NCBI GenBank assembly: GCA_022605955.1 | Contig: JAKCOZ010000234.1 | Location: 62,001 to 126,000, forward strand | Length of the DNA stretch: 64,000 bases | Direction of reading: 5' to 3' | Origin: Rallus limicola | Lineage: Eukaryota > Chordata > Aves > Gruiformes > Rallidae | Shown: positions 49,040 through 60,290 of the stretch, piece by piece | How the letters are laid out: each line of letters starts with the position of its first letter | Numbering within the stretch: position 1 is the stretch's first letter | Translations under genes and position numbers: made by a program | Notes under the pieces: model-generated | What the model saw: only the letters and a program-made list of their open reading frames with translations | What the model was told of the DNA's origin: nothing | The model's database searches: none

Positions 49040-51983
49040 CAAAACATGCTAAACGTCCAGCAATAACTCCCAAAGTAAAGAAGCTAGGCCTGAAAGGCAT
49101 AGCTTGTCTGAAACCTCCTAACAGGACACACGAGCAGCCCCTGTCACTTTGGCTCTCAGCCTTTTCCTTTGCCTGGAAAGAGGGAACATGCCTGGAACCT
49201 CCTACGGTGCTTTTCTCGGCCCTAGCAGACTGCAGCTCAAAACATGCTAAACGTCCAGCAATAACTCCCAAAGTAAAGAAGCTAGGCCTGAAAGGCATAG
49301 CTTGTCTGAAACCTCCTAGCAGGGCACACGAGCAGACCCTGTCACTTTGGCTCTCAGCCTTTTCCTTTGCCTGGAAAGAGGGAACATGCCTGGAACCTCC
49401 TACGGTGCTTTTCTCGGCCCTAGCAGACTGCAGTTCAAAACATGCTAAACGTCCAGCAATAACTCCCAAAGTAAAGAAGCTAGGCCTGAAAGGCATAGCT
49501 TGTCTGAAACCTCCTAACAGGACACATGAGCAGCCCCTGTCACTTTGGCTCTCAGCCTTTTCCTTTGCCTGGAAAGAGGGAACATGCCTGGAACCTCCTA
49601 CGGTGCTTTTCTCGGCCCTAGCAGACTGCAGTTCAAAACATGCTAAACGTCCAGCAATAACTCCCAAAGTAAAGAAGCTAGGCCTGAAAGGCATAGCTTG
49701 TCTGAAACCTCCTAACAGGACACACGAGCAGACCCTGTCACTTTGGCTCTCAGCCTTTTCCTTTGCCTGGAAAGAGGGAACATGCCTGGAACCTCCTACG
49801 GTGCTTTTCTCGGCCCTAGCAGACTGCAGTTCAAAACATGCTAAACGTCCAGCAATAACTCCCAAAGTAAAGAAGCTAGGCCTGAAAGGCATAGCTTGTC
49901 TGAAACCTCCTAACAGGACACACGAGCAGACCCTGTCACTTTGGCTCTCAGCCTTTTCCTTTGCCTGGAAAGAGGGAACATGCCTGGAACCTCCTACGGT
50001 GCTTTTCTCGGCCCTAGCAGACTGCAGTTCAAAACATGCTAAACGTCCAGCAATAACTCCCAAAGTAAAGAAGCTAGGCCTGAAAGGCATAGCTTGTCTG
50101 AAACCTCCTAACAGGACACACGAGCAGACCCTGTCACTTTGGCTCTCAGCCTTTTCCTTTGCCTGGAAAGAGGGAACATGCCTGGAACCTCCTACGGTGC
50201 TTTTCTCGGCCCTAGCAGACTGCAGTTCAAAACATGCTAAACGTCCAGCAATAACTCCCAAAATAAAGAAGCTAGGCCTGAAAGGCATAGCTTGTCTGAA
50301 ACCTCCTAACAGGACACACGAGCAGACCCTGTCGCTTTGGCTCTCAGCCTTTTCCTTTGCCTGGAAAGAGGGAACATGCCTGGAACCTCCTACGGTGCTT
50401 TTCTCGGCCCTAGCAGACTGCAGTTCAAAACATGCTAAACGTCCAGCAATAACTCCCAAAGTAAAGAAGCTAGGCCTGAAAGGCATAGCTTGTCTGAAAC
50501 CTCCTAACAGGACACACGAGCAGACTCTGTCACTTTGGCTCTCAGCCTTTTCCTTTGCCTGGAAAGAGGGAACATGCCTGGAACCTCCTACGGTGCTTTT
50601 CTCGGCCCTAGCAGACTGCAGTTCAAAACATGCTAAACGTCCAGCAATAACTCCCAAAGTAAAGAAGCTAGGCCTGAAAGGCATAGCTTGTCTGAAACCT
50701 CCTAACAGGACACACGAGCAGACCCTGTCACTTTGGATCTCAGCCTTTTCCTTTGCCTGGAAAGAGGGAACATGCCTGGAACCTCCTACGGTGCTTTTCT
50801 CGGCCCTAGCAGACTGCAGTTCAAAACATGCTAAACGTCCAGCAATAACTCCCAAAATAAAGAAGCTAGGCCTGAAAGGCATAGCTTGTCTGAAACATCC
50901 TAACAGGACACACGAGCAGACCCTGTCGCTTTGGCTCTCAGACTTTTCCTTTGCCTGGAAAGAGGGAACATGCCTGGAACCTCCTTTGGTGCTTTTCTCG
51001 GCCCTAGCAGACTGCAGTTCAAAACATGCTAAACGTCCAGCAATAACTCCCAAAGTAAAGAAGCTAGGCCTGAAAGGCATAGCTTGTCTGAAACCTCCTA
51101 ACAGGACACACGAGCAGACCCTGTCACTTTGGCTCTCAGCCTTTTCCTTTGCCTGGAAAGAGGGAACATGCCTGGAACCTCCTACGGTGCTTTTCTCGGC
51201 CCTAGCAGACTGCAGTTCAAAACATGCTAAACGTCCAGCAATAACTCCCAAAGTAAAGAAGCTAGGCCTGAAAGGCATAGCTTGTCTGAAACCTCCTAAC
51301 AGGACACACGAGCAGACCCTGTCACTTTGGCTCTCAGCCTTTTCCTTTGCCTGGAAAGAGGGAACATGCCTGGAACCTCCTACGGTGCTTTTCTCGGCCC
51401 TAGCAGACTGCAGATCAAAACATGCTAAACGTCCAGCAATAACTCCCAAAATAAAGAAGCTAGGCCTGAAAGGCATAGCTTGTCTGAAACCTCCTAACAG
51501 GACACACGAGCAGACCCTGTCGCTTTGGCTCTCAGACTTTTCCTTTGCCTGGAAAGAGGGAACATGCCTGGAACCTCCTACGGTGCTTTTCTCGGCCCTA
51601 GCAGACTGCAGTTCAAAACATGCTAAACGTCCAGCAATAACTCCCAAAGTAAAGAAGCTAGGCCTGAAAGGCATAGCTTGTCTGAAACCTCCTAACAGGA
51701 CACACGAGCAGACCCTGTCACTTTGGCTCTCAGCCTTTTCCTTTGCCTGGAAAGAGGGAACATGCCTGGAACCTCCTACGGTGCTTTTCTCGGCCCTAGC
51801 AGACTGCAGTTCAAAACATGCTAAACGTCCAGCAATAACTCCCAAAGTAAAGAAGCTAGGCATGAAAGGCATAGCTTGTCTGAAACCTCCTAACAGGACA
51901 CACGAGCAGACCCTGTCACTTTGGCTCTCAGCCTTTTCCTTTGCCTGGAAAGAGGGAACATGCCTGGAACCTCCTACGGTGCT
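49014..51983 (+). repeat. 15-monomer higher-order repeat, full copy C
   Basis: This 2,970-bp unit is followed directly by an almost identical one. Marker order is CAGCTC, CCTAGCAGGGC, ACATGAGCAGCCCC, AAAATAAAG, CAGACTCTGTC, GGATCTCAG, GAAACATCC, CTTTGGTGC, CTGCAGATC and AGGCATG. Confidence 0.92.
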
Positions 51984-54953
51984 TTACTCGGCCCTAGCAG
52001 ACTGCAGTTCAAAACATGCTAAACGTCCAGCAATAACTCCCAAAGTAAAGAAGCTAGGCCTGAAAGGCATAGCTTGTCTGAAACCTCCTAACAGGACACA
52101 CGAGCAGCCCCTGTCACTTTGGCTCTCAGCCTTTTCCTTTGCCTGGAAAGAGGGAACATGCCTGGAACCTCCTACGGTGCTTTTCTCGGCCCTAGCAGAC
52201 TGCAGCTCAAAACATGCTAAACGTCCAGCAATAACTCCCAAAGTAAAGAAGCTAGGCCTGAAAGGCATAGCTTGTCTGAAACCTCCTAGCAGGGCACACG
52301 AGCAGACCCTGTCACTTTGGCTCTCAGCCTTTTCCTTTGCCTGGAAAGAGGGAACATGCCTGGAACCTCCTACGGTGCTTTTCTCGGCCCTAGCAGACTG
52401 CAGTTCAAAACATGCTAAACGTCCAGCAATAACTCCCAAAGTAAAGAAGCTAGGCCTGAAAGGCATAGCTTGTCTGAAACCTCCTAACAGGACACATGAG
52501 CAGCCCCTGTCACTTTGGCTCTCAGCCTTTTCCTTTGCCTGGAAAGAGGGAACATGCCTGGAACCTCCTACGGTGCTTTTCTCGGCCCTAGCAGACTGCA
52601 GTTCAAAACATGCTAAACGTCCAGCAATAACTCCCAAAGTAAAGAAGCTAGGCCTGAAAGGCATAGCTTGTCTGAAACCTCCTAACAGGACACACGAGCA
52701 GACCCTGTCACTTTGGCTCTCAGCCTTTTCCTTTGCCTGGAAAGAGGGAACATGCCTGGAACCTCCTACGGTGCTTTTCTCGGCCCTAGCAGACTGCAGT
52801 TCAAAACATGCTAAACGTCCAGCAATAACTCCCAAAGTAAAGAAGCTAGGCCTGAAAGGCATAGCTTGTCTGAAACCTCCTAACAGGACACACGAGCAGA
52901 CCCTGTCACTTTGGCTCTCAGCCTTTTCCTTTGCCTGGAAAGAGGGAACATGCCTGGAACCTCCTACGGTGCTTTTCTCGGCCCTAGCAGACTGCAGTTC
53001 AAAACATGCTAAACGTCCAGCAATAACTCCCAAAGTAAAGAAGCTAGGCCTGAAAGGCATAGCTTGTCTGAAACCTCCTAACAGGACACACGAGCAGACC
53101 CTGTCACTTTGGCTCTCAGCCTTTTCCTTTGCCTGGAAAGAGGGAACATGCCTGGAACCTCCTACGGTGCTTTTCTCGGCCCTAGCAGACTGCAGTTCAA
53201 AACATGCTAAACGTCCAGCAATAACTCCCAAAATAAAGAAGCTAGGCCTGAAAGGCATAGCTTGTCTGAAACCTCCTAACAGGACACACGAGCAGACCCT
53301 GTCGCTTTGGCTCTCAGCCTTTTCCTTTGCCTGGAAAGAGGGAACATGCCTGGAACCTCCTACGGTGCTTTTCTCGGCCCTAGCAGACTGCAGTTCAAAA
53401 CATGCTAAACGTCCAGCAATAACTCCCAAAGTAAAGAAGCTAGGCCTGAAAGGCATAGCTTGTCTGAAACCTCCTAACAGGACACACGAGCAGACTCTGT
53501 CACTTTGGCTCTCAGCCTTTTCCTTTGCCTGGAAAGAGGGAACATGCCTGGAACCTCCTACGGTGCTTTTCTCGGCCCTAGCAGACTGCAGTTCAAAACA
53601 TGCTAAACGTCCAGCAATAACTCCCAAAGTAAAGAAGCTAGGCCTGAAAGGCATAGCTTGTCTGAAACCTCCTAACAGGACACACGAGCAGACCCTGTCA
53701 CTTTGGATCTCAGCCTTTTCCTTTGCCTGGAAAGAGGGAACATGCCTGGAACCTCCTACGGTGCTTTTCTCGGCCCTAGCAGACTGCAGTTCAAAACATG
53801 CTAAACGTCCAGCAATAACTCCCAAAATAAAGAAGCTAGGCCTGAAAGGCATAGCTTGTCTGAAACATCCTAACAGGACACACGAGCAGACCCTGTCGCT
53901 TTGGCTCTCAGACTTTTCCTTTGCCTGGAAAGAGGGAACATGCCTGGAACCTCCTTTGGTGCTTTTCTCGGCCCTAGCAGACTGCAGTTCAAAACATGCT
54001 AAACGTCCAGCAATAACTCCCAAAGTAAAGAAGCTAGGCCTGAAAGGCATAGCTTGTCTGAAACCTCCTAACAGGACACACGAGCAGACCCTGTCACTTT
54101 GGCTCTCAGCCTTTTCCTTTGCCTGGAAAGAGGGAACATGCCTGGAACCTCCTACGGTGCTTTTCTCGGCCCTAGCAGACTGCAGTTCAAAACATGCTAA
54201 ACGTCCAGCAATAACTCCCAAAGTAAAGAAGCTAGGCCTGAAAGGCATAGCTTGTCTGAAACCTCCTAACAGGACACACGAGCAGACCCTGTCACTTTGG
54301 CTCTCAGCCTTTTCCTTTGCCTGGAAAGAGGGAACATGCCTGGAACTTCCTACGGTGCTTTTCTCGGCCCTAGCAGACTGCAGATCAAAACATGCTAAAC
54401 GTCCAGCAATAACTCCCAAAATAAAGAAGCTAGGCCTGAAAGGCATAGCTTGTCTGAAACCTCCTAACAGGACACACGAGCAGACCCTGTCGCTTTGGCT
54501 CTCAGACTTTTCCTTTGCCTGGAAAGAGGGAACATGCCTGGAACCTCCTACGGTGCTTTTCTCGGCCCTAGCAGACTGCAGTTCAAAACATGCTAAACGT
54601 CCAGCAATAACTCCCAAAGTAAAGAAGCTAGGCCTGAAAGGCATAGCTTGTCTGAAACCTCCTAACAGGACACACGAGCAGACCCTGTCACTTTGGCTCT
54701 CAGCCTTTTCCTTTGCCTGGAAAGAGGGAACATGCCTGGAACCTCCTACGGTGCTTTTCTCGGCCCTAGCAGACTGCAGTTCAAAACATGCTAAACGTCC
54801 AGCAATAACTCCCAAAGTAAAGAAGCTAGGCATGAAAGGCATAGCTTGTCTGAAACCTCCTAACAGGACACACGAGCAGACCCTGTCACTTTGGCTCTCA
54901 GCCTTTTCCTTTGCCTGGAAAGAGGGAACATGCCTGGAACCTCCTACGGTGCT
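51984..54953 (+). repeat. 15-monomer higher-order repeat, full copy D
   Basis: This is a tandem copy of 49,014-51,983. I found one clear difference, GGAACTTCC at 54,347 against GGAACCTCC at 51,377, so the copies are more than 99.9% alike as far as I can check by eye. Both are flanked by the rare CTTTACTCG monomer. Confidence 0.92.
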
Positions 54954-57664
54954 TTACTCGGCCCTAGCAGACTGCAGTTCAAAACATGCTAAACGTCCAG
55001 CAATAACTCCCAAAGTAAAGAAGCTAGGCATGAAAGGCATAGCTTGTCTGAAACCTCCTAACAGGACACACGAGCAGACCCTGTCACTTTGGCTCTCAGC
55101 CTTTTCCTTTGCCTGGAAAGAGGGAACATGCCTGGAACCTCCTACGGTGCTTTTCTCGGCCCTAGCAGACTGCAGTTCAAAACATGCTAAACGTCCAGCA
55201 ATAACTCCCAAAGTAAAGAAGCTAGGCCTGAAAGGCATAGCTTGTCTGAAACCTCCTAACAGGACACACGAGCAGACCCTGTCACTTTGGCTCTCAGCCT
55301 TTTCCTTTGCCTGGAAAGAGGGAACATGCCTAGAACCTCCTACGGTGCTTTTCTCGGCCCTAGCAGACTGCAGTTCAAAACATGCTAAACGTCCAGCAAT
55401 AACTCCCAAAGTAAAGAAGCTAGGCCTGAAAGGCATAGCTTGTCTGAAACCTCCTAACAGGACACACGAGCAGCCCCTGTCACTTTGGCTCTCAGCCTTT
55501 TCCTTTGCCTGGAAAGAGGGAACATGCCTGGAACCTCCTACGGTGCTTTTCTCGGCCCTAGCAGACTGCAGTTCAAAACATGCTAAACGTCCAGCAATAA
55601 CTCCCAAAGTAAAGAAGCTAGGCCTGAAAGGCATAGCTTGTCTGAAACCTCCTAACAGGACACATGAGCAGCCCCTGTCGCTTTGGCTCTCAGACTTTTC
55701 CTTTGCCTGGAAAGAGGGAACATGCCTGGAACCTCCAACGGTGCTTTTCTCGGCCCTAGCAGACTGCAGTTCAAAACATGCTAAACGTCCAGCAATAACT
55801 CCCAAAGTAAAGAAGCTAGGCCTGAAAGGCATAGCTTGTCTGAAACCTCCTAACAGGACACACGAGCAGACCCTGTCACTTTGGCTCTCAGCCTTTTCCT
55901 TTGCCTGGAAAGAGGGAACATGCCTGGAACCTCCTACGGTGCTTTTCTCGGCCCTAGCAGACTGCAGTTCAAAACATGCTAAACGTCCAGCAATAACTCC
56001 CAAAGTAAAGAAGCTAGGCCTGAAAGGCATAGCTTGTCTGAAACCTCCTAACAGGACACACGAGCAGACCCTGTCACTTTGGCTCTCAGCCTTTTCCTTT
56101 GCCTGGAAAGAGGGAACATGCCTGGAACCTCCTACGGTGCTTTTCTCGGCCCTAGCAGACTGCAGTTCAAAACATGCTAAACGTCCAGCAATAACTCCCA
56201 AAGTAAAGAAGCTAGGCCTGAAAGGCATAGCTTGTCTGAAACCTCCTAACAGGACACACGAGCAGACCCTGTCACTTTGGCTCTCAGCCTTTTCCTTTGC
56301 CTGGAAAGAGGGAACATGCCTGGAACCTCCTACGGTGCTTTTCTCGGCCCTAGCACACTGCAGTTCAAAACATGCTAAACGTCCAGCAATAACTCCCAAA
56401 GTAAAGAAGCTAGGCCTGAAAGGCATAGCTTGTCTGAAACCTCCTAACAGGACACACGAGCAGCCCCTGTCACTTTGGCTCTCAGCCTTTTCCTTTGCCT
56501 GGAAAGAGGGAACATGCCTGGAACCTCCTACGGTGCTTTTCTCGGCCCTAGCAGACTGCAGTTCAAAACATGCTAAACGTCCAGCAATAACTCCCAAAGT
56601 AAAGAAGCTAGGCCTGAAAGGCATAGCTTGTCTGAAACCTCCTAACAGGACACACGAGCAGACCCTGTCACTTTGGCTCTCAGCCTTTTCCTTTGCCTGG
56701 AAAGAGGGAACATGCCTGGAACCTCCTACGGTGCTTTTCTCGGCCCTAGCAGACTGCAGTTCAAAACATGCTAAACGTCCAGCAATAACTCCCAAAGTAA
56801 AGAAGCTAGGCCTGAAAGGCATAGCTTGTCTGAAACCTCCTAACAGGACACACGAGCAGCCCCTGTCACTTTGGCTCTCAGCCTTTTCCTTTGCCTGGAA
56901 AGAGGGAACATGCCTGGAACCTCCTACGGTGCTTTTCTCGGCCCTAGCAGACTGCAGTTCAAAACATGCTAAACGTCCAGCAATAACTCCCAAAGTAAAG
57001 AAGCTAGGCCTGAAAGGCATAGCTTGTCTGAAACCTCCTAACAGGACACACGAGCAGACGCTGTCACTTTGGCTCTCAGCCTTTTCCTTTGCCTGGAAAG
57101 AGGGAACATGCCTGGAACCTCCTACGGTGCTTTTCTCGGCCCTAGCAGACTGCAGTTCAAAACATGCTAAACGTCCAGCAATAACTCCCAAAGTAAAGAA
57201 GCTAGGCCTGAAAGGCATAGCTTGTCTGAAACCTCCTAACAGGACACACGAGCAGACGCTGTCACTTTGGCTCTCAGCATTTTCCTTTGCCTGGAAAGAG
57301 GGAACATGCCTGGAACCTCCTACGGTGCTTTTCTCGGCCCTAGCAGACTGCAGTTCAAAACATGCTAAACGTCCAGCAATAACTCCCAAAGTAAAGAAGC
57401 GAGGCCTGAAAGGCATAGCTTGTCTGAAACCTCCTAACAGGACACACGAGCAGCCCCTGTCACTTTGGCTCTCAGCCTTTTCCTTTGCCTGGAAAGAGGG
57501 AACATGCCTGGAACCTCCTACGGTGCTTTTCTCGGCCCTAGCAGACTGCAGCTCAAAACATGCTAAACGTCCAGCAATAACTCCCAAAGTAAAGAAGCTA
57601 GGCCTGAAAGGCATAGCTTGTATGAAACCTCCTAACAGGACACACGAGCAGACCCTGTCACTTT
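53955..57664 (+). repeat. 32-monomer-offset duplication, copy 1
   Basis: It matches 60,291-64,000 at an offset of 6,336 bp. Shared markers are CTTTGGTGC, GGAACTTCC, CTGCAGATC, CTTTACTCG, CTCCAACGG, CTAGCACACTG, CAGACGCTG, AAGCGAGGCC and CTTGTATG. One difference seen is CATGCCTAGAACC at about 55,331. Confidence 0.92.
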
Positions 57665-58196
57665 GGCTCTCAGCCTTTTCCTTTGCCTGGAAAGAGGGAA
57701 CATGCCTGGAACCTCCTACGGTGCTTTTCTCGGCCCTAGCAGACTGCAGTTCAAAACATGCTAAACGTCCAGCAATAACTCCCAAAGTAAAGAAGCTAGG
57801 CCTGAATGGCATAGCTTGTCTGAAACCTCCTAACAGGACACACGAGCAGCCCCTGTCACTTTGGCTCTCAGCCTTTTCCTTTGCCTGGAAAGAGGGAACA
57901 TGCCTGGAACCTCCTACGGTGCTTTTCTCGGCCCTAGCAGACTGCAGTTCAAAACATGCTAAACGTCCAGCAATAACTCCCAAAGTAAAGAAGCTAGGCC
58001 TGAAAGGCATAGCTTGTCTGAAACCTCCTAACAGGACACACGAGCTGCCCCTGTCACTTTGGATCTCAGCCTTTTCCTTTGCCTGGAAAGAGGGAACATG
58101 CCTGGAACCTCCTACGGTGCTTTTCTCAGCCCTAGCAGACTGCAGTTCAAAACATGCTAAACGTCCAGCAATAACTCCCAAAGTAAAGAAGCTAGG
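57207..58196 (+). repeat. 5-monomer higher-order repeat, copy 1
   Basis: Marker order is CAGACGCTG, AAGCGAGGCC, CAGCTC, CTTGTATG, then GGATCTCAG with TTCTCAGCCC, repeated 990 bp later. Private changes are CTGAATGGC (about 57,804) and GAGCTGCCCC (about 58,044). Confidence 0.85.
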
Positions 58197-59186
58197 CCTG
58201 AAAGGCATAGCTTGTCTGAAACCTCCTAACAGGACACACGAGCAGACGCTATCACTTTGGCTCTCAGCCTTTTCCTTTGCCTGGAAAGAGGGAACATGCC
58301 TGGAACCTCCTACGGTGCTTTTCTCGGCCCTAGCAGACTGCAGTTCAAAACATGCTAAACGTCCAGCAATAACTCCCAAAGTAAAGAAGCGAGGCCTGAA
58401 AGGCATAGCTTGTCTGAAACCTCCTAACATGACACACGAGCAGCCCCTGTCACTTTGGCTCTCAGCCTTTTCCTTTGCCTGGAAAGAGGGAACATGCCTG
58501 GAACCTCCTACGGTGCTTTTCTCGGCCCTAGAAGACTGCAGCTCAAAACATGCTAAACGTCCAGCAATAACTCCCAAAGTAAAGAAGCTAGGCCTGAAAG
58601 GCATAGCTTGTATGAAACCTCCTAACAGGACACACGAGCAGACCCTGTCACTTTGGCTCTCAGCCTTTTCCTTTGCCTGGAAAGAGGGAACATGCCTGGA
58701 ACCTCCTACGGTGCTTTTCTCGGCCCTAGCAGACTGAAATTCAAAACATGCTAAACGTCCAGCAATAACTCCCGATGTAAAGAAGCTAGGCCTGAAAGGC
58801 ATAGCTTGTCTGAAACCTCCTAACAGGACACACGAGCAGCCCCTGTCACTTTGGCTCTCAGCCTTTTCCTTTGCCTGGAAAGAGGGAACATGCCTGGAAC
58901 CTCCTACGGTGCTTTTCTCGGCCCTAGCAGACTGCAGTTCAAAACATGCTAAACGTCCAGCAATAACTCCCAAAGTAAAGAAGCTAGGCCTGAAAGGCAT
59001 AGCTTGTCTGAAACCTCCTAACAGGACACACGAGCAGCCCCTGTCACTTTGGATCTCAGCCTTTTCCTTTGCCTGGAAAGAGGGAACATGCCTGGAACCT
59101 CCTACGGTGCTTTTCTCAGCCCTAGCAGACTGCAGTTCAAAACATGCTAAACGTCCAGCAATAACTCCCAAAGTAAAGAAGCTAGG
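58197..59186 (+). repeat. 5-monomer higher-order repeat, copy 2 (more diverged)
   Basis: It has the same order as 57,207-58,196. Private changes are GACGCTATC, CATGAC, CTAGAAGAC, GACTGAAATTC (about 58,733) and CTCCCGATG (about 58,771). It is an older or faster-changing copy. Confidence 0.83.
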
Positions 59187-60290
59187 CCTGAAAGGCATAG
59201 CTTGTCTGAAACCTCCTAACAGGACACACAAGCAGACCCTGTCACTTTGGCTCTCAGCCTTTTCCTTTGCCTGGAAAGAGGGAACATGCCTGGAACCTCC
59301 TACGGTGCTTTTCTCGGCCCTAGCAGACTGCAGTTCAAAACATGCTAAACGTCCAGCAATAACTCCCAAAGTAAAGAAGCTAGGCCTGAAAGGCATAGCT
59401 TGTCTGAAACCTCCTAACAGGACACACGAGCAGCCCCTGTCACTTTGGCTCTCAGCCTTTTCCTTTGCCTGGAAAGAGGGAACATGCCTGGAACCTCCTA
59501 CGGTGCTTTTCTCGGCCCTAGCAGACTGCAGTTCAAAACATGCTAAACGTCCAGCAATAACTCCCAAAGTAAAGAAGCTAGGCCTGAAAGGCATAGCTTG
59601 TCTGAAACCTCCTAACAGGACACACGAGCAGCCCCTGTCACTTTGGCTCTCAGCCTTTTCCTTTGCCTGGAAAGAGGGAACATGCCTGGAACCTCCTACG
59701 GTGCTTTTCTCGGCCCTAGCAGACTGCAGTTCAAAACATGCTAAACGTCCAGCAATAACTCCCAAAGTAAAGAAGCTAGGCCTGAAAGGCATAGCTTGTC
59801 TGAAACCTCCTAACAGGACACACGAGCAGCCCCTGTCACTTTGGCTCTCAGCCTTTTCCTTTGCCTGGAAAGAGGGAACATGCCTGGAACCTCCTACGGT
59901 GCTTTTCTCAGCCCTAGCAGACTGCAGTTCAAAACATGCTAAACGTCCAGCAATAACTCCCAAAGTAAAGAAGCTAGGCCTGAAAGGCATAGCTTGTCTG
60001 AAACCTCTTAACAGGACACACGAGCAGCCCCTGTCACTTTGGCTCTCAGCCTTTTCCTTTGCCTGGAAAGAGGGAACATGCCTGGAACCTCCTACGGTGC
60101 TTTTCTCAGCCCTAGCAGACTGCAGTTCAAAACATGCTAAACGTCCAGCAATAACTCCCAAAGTAAAGAAGCTAGGCCTGAAAGGCATAGCTTGTCTGAA
60201 ACCTCCTTACAGGACACACTAGCAGACCCTGTCACTTTGGCTCTCAGCCTTTTCCTTTGCCTGGAAAGAGGGAACATGCCTGGAACCTCC

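Noticed and set aside
41937..51872. 3,311-codon - strand open frame as a gene
   Set aside because: It shadows the same repeat on the other strand. It ends only because junction J25 shifts the frame and meets a stop. Both strands cannot plausibly be coding throughout.
46435..58737. 4,100-codon + strand open frame as a giant repeat-protein gene
   Set aside because: The 198-bp period preserves frame and the consensus has no stop, so openness is automatic. There is no unique N- or C-terminal region, promoter or splice structure. The frame begins at a GTG inside a monomer, and changes look non-synonymous as often as not.
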